64,000 nt of DNA from Planococcus maitriensis (GTDB taxonomy: Bacteria; Bacillota; Bacilli; Bacillales_A; Planococcaceae), in assembly GCF_003289925.1 (NCBI RefSeq), contig NZ_QLZQ01000004.1:209023-273022 (forward strand), read 5' to 3'. This document shows positions 8,079-15,800 of the stretch, in pieces (within the stretch, counting starts at the first letter, position 1; each line of letters starts with the position of its first letter). The notes beneath the pieces are model-generated. The model was not told the origin of the DNA and ran no database searches. It saw nothing but the letters and a program-made list of their open reading frames with translations. The position numbers were made by a program, and so were the translations under genes.

Positions 8079-8117
8079 AAAAGAGACGAAACCCATCCCT
8101 TGGGTTCCGTCTCTTTT
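8079..8117. terminator. Bidirectional terminator between bioY and the HTHP gene
   Basis: A 17-base stem (AAAAGAGACGAAACCCA against TGGGTTCCGTCTCTTTT, one mismatch) has A/T tracts on both sides. It can end both convergent transcripts. Confidence 0.85.
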
Positions 8118-8158
8118 GATTTGGCATGAATTAACTTATTTTCAGGAGCTGTATGGAA

Positions 8159-8392
8159 TTAATTATTCCAGTAATTATTGGCAGCTGCCACCGTTTGGAA
8201 ATGAATGGCCACCACTTGGGACGCAAACGTTAAACTGTCTGCGTTATTGGCGTATACCGGACGCAGTTTTTTCCGTACACTCTCATCCGGCTGGGTCATC
8301 CCGACAGCTTTACGCGCCAGTTTCACTGCTAATTTGTAGCCTTCTTCGGGTGTTTCCGTTTTTAGTGTAGGAAGCCACGATTCCTCGGTCAT
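8159..8392 (-). CDS. Hexameric tyrosine-coordinated haem protein (HTHP)
   Basis: 77 residues. The pattern WLPTL near the N-terminus, TPEEGYKLAVKLARKAV, TQPDESVRKKLRP, and HFQTVAAANNYW at the end matches the HTHP family as I recall it from Silicibacter pomeroyi. In that protein a ring of six subunits binds six haems, each held by a tyrosine; the likely ligand here is Tyr47 in PVYANNAD. The family shows weak peroxidase and catalase activity. There is no signal peptide, so it is cytoplasmic. GGAGG lies 7 bases before the ATG. It is a single gene convergent with bioY. Its physiological role is not established. Confidence 0.85.
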   Translation of the reverse strand: MTEESWLPTLKTETPEEGYKLAVKLARKAVGMTQPDESVRKKLRPVYANNADSLTFASQVVAIHFQTVAAANNYWNN

Positions 8393-8696
8393 TTGAATTC
8401 CTCCTTTGATTTACTTGGTTTATCCATCGCTCTCTTTGCAAAGAATTGAATGGCCGCCCTGAATCACGCCTCCTTTTCTTGCAAACTTATAATCGCCATC
8501 AGCCATCTCTTATGTACCCATCATAACATGAATTCAGAATTTTAAGATAATATTTCATTGATTGATTTATAAATCACCCAGCAGCAATTTTTCGGCTGCG
8601 CTTGTTTTACTGAATACCCATTCATTTATTCCGGTTTTTCTAGTAAGATGGCTATATAGACAGCAGATGGATAATCAGTGAATGGAGGGCTTCAAA
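8393..8696. other. Divergent intergenic region
   Basis: About 300 AT-rich bases hold the promoters of the HTHP gene (minus) and the MBL-fold gene (plus). A weak minus-strand extended -10 (TGTTATGAT, around 8525) can be made out, but no clear operator. I see nothing else here. Confidence 0.4.
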
Positions 8697-9506
8697 ATGT
8701 TAAAGAAGCGGGCGGAAGCCGGTGAAAAGAATAAGGTTTCCTATCTCAACGGCACCATCCAATTCCGGGGGATTTCCTTGAATGTTTACAGCTATTTGGC
8801 GGATGGCGTCCTGATCGACACGGGCGCCCGTTCCTTGCGCAAGTATTTCGAACCGTTTATCGACCGCGCCGATTTCGACCAGGTCGTGCTTACCCATTAC
8901 CACGAAGATCATTCAGGGAATGCCGCCCATATTGAAAGAACCCGCAACACCCCGATTTACCTGAGCGGCAAGACCATCGATGCCTGCGCACAGGCGGCGG
9001 ATTATCCGCTGTACAGGAAGCTGTTCTGGGGCAAGCGGAAACCGTTCCATGCCAACGCGCTGCCTGATAGCTTCACTTCCCGCAACGCCACCTGGGACGT
9101 CATCGCTACGCCAGGCCATGCGCATGACCATCAAGCATTCTTCAACCGGGACACCGGGCAAATGTTTACCGGGGATTTATTCGTCAATGAACGCACGAAA
9201 GTCGTGTTGGCTGAAGAGAACATTCCCCAACTCATCACTTCGCTCGAACGGGTGTTGCGCTATGATTTCGGAGATGTCTTCTGCAGCCATGCGGGCTTTG
9301 TGGAAGGCGGGCGCCAGGCGCTCGAACGGAAACGGGATTATTTGCTGGGCATCCAGCAAGACGCATTCGCCCTCCGGCAGCAGGGCTACGGGGCAAAAGA
9401 GATCCGCGACCGGTTACTGCCGAAAACCTACCCCATCACCACATTATCAAGAGGCGAATGGGATTCGCTTCATCTCATCACTTCACTCCTGGAAGACAGC
9501 CGCTGA
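8697..9506 (+). CDS. MBL-fold metallo-hydrolase
   Basis: A 269-residue metallo-beta-lactamase-fold enzyme. The metal site is complete: THYHEDHSGN (HxHxDH), the His in TPGHAHDH, the Asp in FTGDLF, and a final His in FCSHAGF. The C-terminal helical extension (about residues 200-269) is of the kind seen in small-molecule thioesterase or glyoxalase-like members. The ATG at 8697 was chosen because GGAGGG ends 7 bases before it; the ATG at 8682 overlaps that site. It is a single gene with a terminator at 9531. The substrate is unknown; broad hydrolase activity is all the sequence supports. Confidence 0.9.
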   Translation: MLKKRAEAGEKNKVSYLNGTIQFRGISLNVYSYLADGVLIDTGARSLRKYFEPFIDRADFDQVVLTHYHEDHSGNAAHIERTRNTPIYLSGKTIDACAQAADYPLYRKLFWGKRKPFHANALPDSFTSRNATWDVIATPGHAHDHQAFFNRDTGQMFTGDLFVNERTKVVLAEENIPQLITSLERVLRYDFGDVFCSHAGFVEGGRQALERKRDYLLGIQQDAFALRQQGYGAKEIRDRLLPKTYPITTLSRGEWDSLHLITSLLEDSR

Positions 9507-9530
9507 GATTCCTGCTCTTTTCATCGCATA

Positions 9531-9565
9531 AAAAAAGAAGGCCCCAATCGGAATCCTTCTTTTTG
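9531..9565. terminator. Bidirectional terminator
   Basis: AAAAAGAAGG (9532-9541) and CCTTCTTTTT (9555-9564) close a 13-base loop. It serves both the MBL-fold gene and the convergent cytochrome gene. Confidence 0.75.
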
Positions 9566-9594
9566 CCGTCCGGCTGACTTTCCAGCCTGCCAGC

Positions 9595-10578
9595 TTATTC
9601 GCTGATTCCTTTCGTATTGCCCAACACTTCATCCCAGTTGATGGTGCCGTCTTTTACCGCATCCCGGCGCTCTTTCGTCATGGCGTCGCTCGGTCGCCCT
9701 CCGCCTGGCCAGTCACTGTCATGCTTGTCGAATTCCGGGCGGTCCTGTGACAGGACGAAAGCTGCCAAGTCGGCGGCTTCCTGATCGCTCAGGGATTTCT
9801 CGTTGCCTTTAGGCATATTGTTCTGGATATAGCCAGCCATATTGGACATGCGCGCAAGGCCGGCGCCGTCATTGAATGAACCATCTCCCCATAGGGCCGG
9901 TCCAGTATTCGACCCGGTGCCTGAACCATCCTGCGCATGGCAAGCTATGCAGCTTTGCTGGAATAATTCTTCGCCATTGGCTACATCCGGCGTCGGCACA
10001 TCTTCCATCGTGTTGATCTTGCGCCACTCCAAGTCCGCATTGACCGGGATGCCTTCCGAGATATACGTCAAGTAGGCAACCATGGCATCCAGATCTTCAT
10101 CATCTTCAGCGAACGGTTCCCCGTTCATGCTGCGGACCATGCAGCCATTGATCCGCTCTTCCATGGTGACCATTTCGTCTGACCGGCTGATATACTCCGG
10201 ATAGATAGCTGTCACCCCGACGAGCGGTGAAGAATCTTTTTCAAGCCCGGCCCCTGCATGGCAGCTGCTGCAAGACAATTCATTGACCGCAGCCTAGCCA
10301 TCTTCGACTGAAGCCGCTTCCGAACGCAGCACTTCCGAAGTATTATTGAGCAATTCATGGCCCCGCAGGATGGCTTCTTTGTCGGGCCCGTCCGGCACAT
10401 CTTCAATGGATGGCGGATTGAACTCGACCCCGGCCGTTTCCTGGCTCGTCGTTTGCTCGGCCGGCGCCGGTTTGGCCTGCTTCTGCTGTTCTTTCGATAA
10501 TTCGCTGGACAATACAGCGATCGCTATGATTGCTAAAACCAATAGAAATACACTTGCCGACATCAAGATTTTCTTCAT
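9595..10578 (-). pseudogene. Membrane-anchored diheme cytochrome c (TsdA-like) interrupted by an in-frame TAG
   Basis: Apart from one stop codon this is a continuous 327-codon frame. An N-terminal membrane anchor (residues 5-24) precedes a linker, the first haem site CSSCH (about 103-107) and the second CIACH (about 208). ERINGCMVRSMNGEP between them resembles thiosulfate dehydrogenase (TsdA) family proteins, which oxidise thiosulfate to tetrathionate. A TAG (10296-10294) at codon 95 stops translation 7 codons before the first haem Cys. The frame does not shift, and both halves keep family motifs and normal codon use. A recent point mutation (for example CAG to TAG) or a sequencing error is the simplest reading. 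GGAGGAG precedes the ATG. There is no restart codon with a ribosome binding site before the haem motif. Confidence 0.8.
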
Positions 10579-10671
10579 TGCTTTCTCCTCCTCTTCTATA
10601 TAGATATATCTCTATAATGGCGATGGGAAACCTATACGACGGGAGGTATTTTTTATTTTTCAACAGAATAG

Positions 10672-10713
10672 ATAAAAACCGCCCAGGAATGCTGTCACCG
10701 GGCGGTTTTTATC
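10672..10713. terminator. Terminator after the ornithine cyclodeaminase-like gene
   Basis: AAAAACCGCCC (10674-10684) pairs with GGGCGGTTTTT (10700-10710). Both strands have a T-tract, but the neighbouring stop codon places its use on the minus strand. Confidence 0.85.
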
Positions 10714-10724
10714 TGTTTGGGAAA

Positions 10725-11708
10725 TTATAGTTCGACAGCGGTTCCGAGTCCCGCTTCCTGCGCTTTCCGGTAGACGCCTTTTGCGACGGCTAAATCGAAA
10801 TACGCAGCGCCGACACATTTGAAGAACGTGATTTCTTCACTCGACTCGCGCCCGGCACGCCGGCCCGAAGCAAGTTCCGTCAGTTCTGCATGGATCTGCT
10901 CGAATGACCAATTACCCGAATTTGCGGCATGGATCAGTTCCCCTGCCTCGTCCTGGACGCCCGCAAGATCGTCCGCGACAATTTTGCCCGCACGCGCAAT
11001 GGTCGTTTCGTCCATCTCGCGCATATGCGGCAAATAAGAGCCGACGCCGTTGATATGCGTGCCCGGTTTCAAGTCATTGCCATCGAATACCGGTTCTGTC
11101 GAGCGCGTCGCACAAGCAACGATGTCCGCGGATTCGACGGCTTGTTTGGCGCTCGCTGCGACTTCGATTTGCGGCTGGACGCCGAACGCTTCCAGTTGTT
11201 CTTTAAAGCGCACGGCTTTTTCCCCTGTCCGGTTGAACAATAGAATCGTTTCGATGTCCCGGACTTCCAGCACGCCAAGCACTTGCTCGAACGCCATGGC
11301 ACCGGTTCCGATGACCGCGAGCACACGGCTGTTTTCCCGTGCAAGATGATCGGTCGCGATGGCACTGAGCGCGCCCGTCCGCAGCCGCGTCAAATACGAG
11401 GCCGTCATCATCGCGACGTGTTCGCCATTTGTCGCATCGGATAATAAAATCACTCCTTGTGTCGTCGGCTTGCCTTGTTTCGGATTGTCCGGAAAAATGG
11501 TCACCACTTTGACGCCGGCGAGTTCTTCCTGTTTATCGGCACTCGGCATGTACAAGGCAGATGCCTGGCGTTCGGGAAAATCGATGACAGTGCGGTGCGG
11601 GTTGTCGATCTTTCCTTGCTGCTTGGCGTGAAGCAAGGCGGTGACGTCCCCGATCGCGTCGCTCATTTTGTAACTTTGCTGGATTTGCTGTTCGTTGATG
11701 ATTTTCAT
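10725..11708 (-). CDS. Ornithine cyclodeaminase / mu-crystallin family enzyme
   Basis: A 327-residue NAD(P)-binding enzyme of the OCD/mu-crystallin family. Markers are TQGVILLSDATNGEHVAMM and the helix LTRLRTGALSAIA, the Rossmann loop AVIGTGAMAFEQ, and ADIVACATRSTEPVF near GVGSYLPHMREMD. Members convert ornithine to proline, reduce pyrroline-2-carboxylate, or act as alanine or opine dehydrogenases. The sequence alone does not choose between these. GGAGG precedes the ATG. It is 26 bases downstream of an MHS-type transporter, and an XRE-cupin regulator is divergent. That layout suggests uptake and use of an amino acid or betaine-like compound. Confidence 0.85.
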   Translation of the reverse strand: MKIINEQQIQQSYKMSDAIGDVTALLHAKQQGKIDNPHRTVIDFPERQASALYMPSADKQEELAGVKVVTIFPDNPKQGKPTTQGVILLSDATNGEHVAMMTASYLTRLRTGALSAIATDHLARENSRVLAVIGTGAMAFEQVLGVLEVRDIETILLFNRTGEKAVRFKEQLEAFGVQPQIEVAASAKQAVESADIVACATRSTEPVFDGNDLKPGTHINGVGSYLPHMREMDETTIARAGKIVADDLAGVQDEAGELIHAANSGNWSFEQIHAELTELASGRRAGRESSEEITFFKCVGAAYFDLAVAKGVYRKAQEAGLGTAVEL

Positions 11709-11733
11709 AAAGGCCTCCTAAAAAAAGAGCCGC

Positions 11734-13044
11734 TTATGCGCGGCTCTCTTTTGCTATGGTGGCGGCTGGATGCGCCGCTTGTTGTTGTTTCAGGTCTTTG
11801 ACTGCCCAAATCGAAACGAGCGAAATCAAAGCGGTGAAGATGATGTAGACCGCTACCGGCACATACGAGTTGTCGAAGCGCGCAAGAAGCGCCGTCGCGA
11901 CTAGCGGTGCCGTACCGCCTGCAAGCGCGGCACCGATTTGGTAGCCGAGCGTGACACCCGTATAGCGCACTTTAGCATCGAAGATTTCAGAGAACATCGT
12001 GCCGAGGACGGCGGTGATCGGTGCCCAAATGACGCCGAGGCCGATGATCGTCGCAAGGACCAGCATAAAGACCGAGCCTTGGTGGATCATCCAGAAATAA
12101 GGGAACGCGAATAGAGCCATCGCTGTCGCTCCCATGATATACAATTTTTTACGGCCGACACGGTCAGATAGCGAGCCCATCACCGGGATCAGGATCGTCG
12201 TGATGATGGTTGCGACCATGACTGCACCGAGCGTCGCCGTGCGGGAAAAGCCGAGATTGGTCGTTGCATAGGAAACGATGAACGTCCCGAAAATGTAGAA
12301 TGGTGCCGTTTCGACCACTTTCGCCCCGATGGCGATCAATACTTCACGCCAGTGGTATTTCAAGGTTTCGACGATCGGCACTTTCGGGATGTCACCCGAT
12401 TCCTGGACCGCCTTGAATTCCGGCGTTTCGTCGACGCCTTTGCGGATCCATAGGCCGAACACGACGAGCAATGCGCTCAAGATGAACGGCACGCGCCATC
12501 CCCAAGTCATGAAGGCATCGTTCGGAAGCAAGGTCATGATCCATAAAGCAAGCGTTCCGAGGACGAGCCCGATGGTAACGCCCATCTGCGGGATGCTTCC
12601 GAACAAGCCGCGTTTTTCAGGCGGGGCATACTCGGTCGCAAGCAACAGCGCACCGCCCCATTCACCGCCGATGCCAAGCCCCTGGACGAGGCGCAGCGTG
12701 ATCAACAGGATCGGTGCCCAGATGCCGATTGCCTGGTATGTCGGCAACAAGCCCATGCCGAACGTAGCGATTCCCATCAAGCTGAGCGTGATGACCAAGG
12801 TTTTCTTGCGGCCGATGCGGTCGCCGATATGGCTGAAGATGATGCCGCCGAACGGGCGGATGAAGAAGGCCAGCGCAAATGAAGCATACGCCAGCATCAA
12901 GCCGACGGTCGGATCTTCATTGACGAAAAATAATTGGTTAAAGACCAGTGCAGCCATTGTCCCGTACAGGAAATAATCGAACCATTCGATCGAGCTCCCC
13001 ACAAGACTCGCCGTCAGGACGCGGCGTGTTGTTTTCTTATCCAA
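11734..13044 (-). CDS. MFS transporter, metabolite:H+ symporter (MHS) family
   Basis: About 436 residues with 12 predicted membrane helices. Family marks are the first-helix sequence ASLVGSSIEWFDYFLYG, GDRIGRKKTLV between helices 2 and 3, RLVQGLGIGGEWGGA in helix 4, and a second DRVGRKK after helix 8. This is the ProP/ShiA/citrate-type symporter group. The TTG at 13044 was chosen because GGGGG lies 8 bases upstream and the family rarely has a longer N-terminus. The GTG at 13083 with GGGAG is the alternative. It is the first gene of the operon with the cyclodeaminase-like enzyme. The substrate is probably an amino acid, betaine or organic acid. Confidence 0.9.
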   Translation of the reverse strand: MDKKTTRRVLTASLVGSSIEWFDYFLYGTMAALVFNQLFFVNEDPTVGLMLAYASFALAFFIRPFGGIIFSHIGDRIGRKKTLVITLSLMGIATFGMGLLPTYQAIGIWAPILLITLRLVQGLGIGGEWGGALLLATEYAPPEKRGLFGSIPQMGVTIGLVLGTLALWIMTLLPNDAFMTWGWRVPFILSALLVVFGLWIRKGVDETPEFKAVQESGDIPKVPIVETLKYHWREVLIAIGAKVVETAPFYIFGTFIVSYATTNLGFSRTATLGAVMVATIITTILIPVMGSLSDRVGRKKLYIMGATAMALFAFPYFWMIHQGSVFMLVLATIIGLGVIWAPITAVLGTMFSEIFDAKVRYTGVTLGYQIGAALAGGTAPLVATALLARFDNSYVPVAVYIIFTALISLVSIWAVKDLKQQQAAHPAATIAKESRA

Positions 13045-13101
13045 ACTGATTTCCCCCTTTGAGTTATAAAATTGAAGTGACACTTTAATTTCTCCCTGGG
13101 A

Positions 13102-13191
13102 ATAGTTTAGATAACTATCAATTTTCTGTCAATATGATAATGAAATTAATTTTGGCATAGTTTGCCCCTGTTCCGCAGCCTGCTGTATGAT
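13102..13191. promoter_or_regulatory. Divergent promoters with candidate operators
   Basis: Minus strand: TTGACA (13132-13127) and TAAACT (13109-13104), 17-base spacer, drive the transporter operon. An inverted repeat ATAGTT-N5-AACTAT (13102-13118) covers that -10 box. Plus strand: TTGCCC (13162-13167) and TATGAT (13186-13191), 18-base spacer, drive the regulator. The heptamer ATAGTTT occurs in both promoters (13102-13108 and 13157-13163), the latter inside GGCA-N5-TGCC. These are the best candidates for the XRE-cupin binding sites. Confidence 0.6.
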
Positions 13192-13226
13192 TAAAGGAGC
13201 ATGTAGAAAAAAGTGAGGAATCCGTT

Positions 13227-13742
13227 ATGGCTGATCCATCCATCGGCACGACTTTAAAAAAGCTGCGCAAAGAGCGCAAGCTGACATTGAAACAATTGGC
13301 GCAAGAAACAGGCGTCTCCATCAGTTTCCTGTCCCAAGTGGAACGCGGCAAATCGAGCGTCACCTTGGAATCGCTCCGGAAAATCGCCGATGCGCTCCAT
13401 GTCGACCCAAGCGTCTTTTTTACGGAACAAGAAGATAGTGATTGGACAGCGCGGCTGGAGCGCTTTTATTACAAGGACCTGACGCAAGGCGTGCAAGAAG
13501 CGAATTTCGTCCCGGTGCTCGTCACTTTGCACCCTGGCGACAGCGAAGGCAATCCCTTCGCCCATAGTGGATACGAATTCCTGTTTGTGGTCGAGGGCGA
13601 ATTGACCGTCGAAGTTGCAGGCGAACGCTCGACGCTCGGCCCCGGCGATTCGACGATGTTCGAGGCCAGCCAAAAGCATTATTGGTTCAACTTGACCGAC
13701 CAGGCAGTGAAATTTTTGCTGGTGTCCTCAAAAACGGTTTGA
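13227..13742 (+). CDS. XRE family regulator with C-terminal cupin domain
   Basis: 171 residues. An XRE helix-turn-helix occupies about residues 8-62 (LKQLAQETGVSISFLSQVERGKSS). A cupin domain follows at about 95-168 (HSGYEFLFVVEGELTVEV, GPGDSTMFEASQKHYW). The layout matches PuuR/SutR-type regulators, where the cupin is thought to sense a small ligand. It is transcribed away from the transporter/cyclodeaminase operon, with paired ATAGTTT sites between. It most likely controls that operon and itself. A terminator follows directly at 13749. Confidence 0.9.
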   Translation: MADPSIGTTLKKLRKERKLTLKQLAQETGVSISFLSQVERGKSSVTLESLRKIADALHVDPSVFFTEQEDSDWTARLERFYYKDLTQGVQEANFVPVLVTLHPGDSEGNPFAHSGYEFLFVVEGELTVEVAGERSTLGPGDSTMFEASQKHYWFNLTDQAVKFLLVSSKTV

Positions 13743-13748
13743 TAAAGC

Positions 13749-13780
13749 AACCAAAAGCTCATGGAGTTTTTGGTTGTTTT
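13749..13780 (+). terminator. Terminator after the XRE-cupin gene
   Basis: AACCAAAA and TTTTTGGTT arms, with CTC/GAG pairing near the loop, are followed by a T-tract. Confidence 0.75.
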
Positions 13781-13856
13781 TTTCGGGTTAATTGGAAGGA
13801 TTTCCTATAAATACCACGAACTAATCAAATATCGATTGTTTAAAGGAGGGCTACTC

Positions 13857-14300
13857 ATTTCAATCACAAAATCATTTACTCCTGCCAAACTGGGAGTTAC
13901 GTCTCTGCTGCTACTGCTGATAGGTTCAGGAATAGTGGGTTTTTTAATCTTGTCGCTCGATGATAGCCGGTTTGTCCAAAACCAATTGACCGAGTTGTTC
14001 CAGAACGATCCAAAAGTACAACGTGAAATGACGCGCCCAGAAGCGCAGACTAACTCACAAGTGTTTGCTACAGATGTAGTAGAAGTTGCAACACAGCTGC
14101 TCTTTTATCCTTTCTATTTGCTCATCGCAGCTTCTCTATTAAGTGCCGGCGGTTTATTGACGATTAAGATGAACCGCTTTGTCCCTGCCATGCTGTTTTC
14201 ATTGGCTGGCGTATTGTCACTATTTACACTACTACCCCCGGCCCTTTTGTTTTTCGCTTCAAGTCGGCTATTCGCGACTTTCCCTACGCTGAAAGTGTAA
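13857..14300 (+). CDS. Membrane protein of unknown function, probable ATT start
   Basis: About 147 residues. The first helix (GVTSLLLLLIGSGIVGFLIL) is followed by an external charged loop (DDSRFVQNQLTELFQNDPK) and two more hydrophobic segments. The first ATG or GTG in frame is at 13761, inside the preceding terminator, and has no ribosome binding site. A perfect GGAGGG (13845-13850) lies 6 bases before the ATT codon at 13857, giving a start MSITKSFTPAKLG. ATT starts are rare but known (infC). I do not recognise the family. It is followed 15 bases later by another unknown gene. Codon use here is more AT-rich than in the neighbours, which may mean transfer. Confidence 0.6.
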   Translation: MSITKSFTPAKLGVTSLLLLLIGSGIVGFLILSLDDSRFVQNQLTELFQNDPKVQREMTRPEAQTNSQVFATDVVEVATQLLFYPFYLLIAASLLSAGGLLTIKMNRFVPAMLFSLAGVLSLFTLLPPALLFFASSRLFATFPTLKV

Positions 14301-14315
14301 CGAAAGGAGGAGATA

Positions 14316-14735
14316 ATGAAAGATTCAGGGTTGCTGTCACGAAAAGATTACTTTATAGCCTTTGAGAGTTTTGCAGAAACGAGACTGCCAGGAACAGCAT
14401 TGCGTATTTCTATACGCGGCAGCAAGAATGAAACAGACTTGCTCTTGAACCTTCCCGGCACAGTGGATAGATGGCATATTGATTTCCGTTCATATGCCAC
14501 GTATTCCGTAACTTCCGAAGATTTCACAAGAATGTCTGACTCTGACACAGCACATGCTTTTCGTATTTATCAACAGTCTGATCTTCTCACTTATTTGGAG
14601 AACCGGACGAATTTGAAGCAACGGGAAAGACAAGAAGAAATCAGCTACCAGCATTTCTCTTTCGCCTGTATGGAACATCAATTGGATATAATTTCTTCCG
14701 AATCGCCGATTATTCAATTACTTGGCACGAATTAG
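14316..14735 (+). CDS. Hypothetical soluble protein
   Basis: 139 residues starting MKDSGLLSRKDYFIAFE, with GGAGG 5 bases upstream. It is predicted to be soluble and has no motif that I recognise. The sequence alternates short strands (LRISIRGSKNETDLLLNL) with a helical C-terminal half. It lies 15 bases behind the membrane protein at 13857 and ends at the terminator at 14756, so the two form a small operon. Its base use is more AT-rich than the flanking genes. Confidence 0.65.
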   Translation: MKDSGLLSRKDYFIAFESFAETRLPGTALRISIRGSKNETDLLLNLPGTVDRWHIDFRSYATYSVTSEDFTRMSDSDTAHAFRIYQQSDLLTYLENRTNLKQRERQEEISYQHFSFACMEHQLDIISSESPIIQLLGTN

Positions 14736-14755
14736 AAGACTGCATTAGCTCAAAA

Positions 14756-14791
14756 AAAAACCACCTGGAGATCAATCCCCAGGTGGTTTTC
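14756..14791. terminator. Bidirectional terminator
   Basis: AAAACCACCTGG (14757-14768) and CCAGGTGGTTTT (14779-14790) form a perfect 12-base stem between convergent genes. Confidence 0.9.
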
Positions 14792-14816
14792 GCAATACTC
14801 AACATCTCGTTTCACT

Positions 14817-15314
14817 TCAGCCGCTATGCCCCATGCCTTTCATTTTCTTGCCTTTCCCTTTTTTCTCGCAGCGTTTCCCGGCTTGCATGCGCTTCTTGTG
14901 CTTGCCGCCTTTGCTTTTGTTCTGGCTCGATGCCATCAAAAACCCAAGGCCGGTCATCATAAGCGGCAGCATCACGATGAGCTCAATCGGGACAATGGGC
15001 CGGTAGACGGTTTTTTCCGCCGTCACGTCGTAGATGCCGATGGGTTTGACTGAGAACGATCCGCCTGCCCCTTCCCCGTGGCCGCCTTCGAACTCTTCGA
15101 AGCCTGCCGATTCCACGTCTTTGTCTTCCCGCTCATAGCCGCCGCCAGCACCCGCCCCGACGCTATACCGGATTCGCGCGACTGGAATGATGGTCCTGCC
15201 TTGCATCTCGATTGGGTCGCCGTAGACGAGCGACACATCGCGCGCAGTCGAAAACTTCTCGAAAATCGGGCGTACCGGGGACGATTGGAACGGAATCACT
15301 TCTTTTTCCTCCAT
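14817..15314 (-). CDS. GerW (YtfJ) family protein with membrane segment and basic tail
   Basis: 165 residues. The YtfJ/GerW core is visible as VYGDPIEMQGRTIIPVARIRY followed by a Gly-rich stretch (VGAGAGGGYERE) and SVKPIGIYDVT. One membrane helix follows (about residues 110-130, IVMLPLMMTGLGFLMA), then a strongly basic Lys-rich tail. In Bacillus the family is linked to spore germination, but members also occur in non-spore-formers. AAGGAG lies 8 bases before the ATG. It is a single gene between two terminators. The family call is good; the role in this organism is uncertain. Confidence 0.75.
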   Translation of the reverse strand: MEEKEVIPFQSSPVRPIFEKFSTARDVSLVYGDPIEMQGRTIIPVARIRYSVGAGAGGGYEREDKDVESAGFEEFEGGHGEGAGGSFSVKPIGIYDVTAEKTVYRPIVPIELIVMLPLMMTGLGFLMASSQNKSKGGKHKKRMQAGKRCEKKGKGKKMKGMGHSG

Positions 15315-15470
15315 GTTCTACACTCCTTTTTTGACGATGAATTCTCATGGCCAAGGCAGCAGCAATAGCAAGCGGCATACATCCGCACTGTCGATTGTTA
15401 GTATATACATTCGCCCCGCCCGCCACTAACCCTCTAATTTTCATTGCTGAATCCCTGTTAAAAAGCATAT

Positions 15471-15506
15471 AAAAAAACGCCTGGATTTATCTCCAGGCGT
15501 TTTTTA
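15471..15506 (-). terminator. Terminator downstream of corA
   Basis: AACGCCTGG and CCAGGCGTT arms have A/T tracts on both sides. It lies about 300 bases beyond the corA stop codon, with dispersed repeat copy A in between. Confidence 0.8.
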
Positions 15507-15587
15507 GCGTGTTGAAGAGGTCCATGATCCGCTATGAATCGAAAAGGGAATCACCTTTTTGGCAATCAAAAACCAATGAACTATCTC

Positions 15588-15792
15588 AGCATTTGGAGAA
15601 GCGTTCGCTCGACTCCTGCGGGAGCAGCGAAGCGAAGGGTTTGAGAGACCCCGCAGGCAATGAATGAGCGAAGCTTCGCTAAGCACATTCATTTGCGATG
15701 CTTGAATGTAGTGAGAGTTGAGCAACGTTTTTAGTGACGAGGAGGCTCGATTCCCGCCCGCGGAAAGCGAGCGATAAGCTTCGGAAAATACT
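15588..15792 (+). repeat. Dispersed intergenic repeat, copy A (205 bp, full length)
   Basis: It starts GCATTTGGAGAAGCG and ends CTTCGGAAAATAC. The last 40 bases, reverse-complemented, match the first 40 imperfectly, so the element can fold as one long hairpin. The inner part holds CCCCGCAGGCAATGAATGAG and the shared block AGTGACGAGGAGGCTCGATT. Related copies are at 30060, 38851, 49432, 52088 and 56558. This copy lies between the corA stop codon and its terminator. Confidence 0.8.
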
Positions 15793-15800
15793 ATATGAAA

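Noticed and set aside
10212..10296. Restart of the cytochrome gene downstream of the TAG, or pyrrolysine/selenocysteine decoding
   Set aside because: The only candidate start is a TTG beside the haem motif without a binding site. TAG is not a selenocysteine codon, and no pyl genes are visible. A mutation or base error is simpler.
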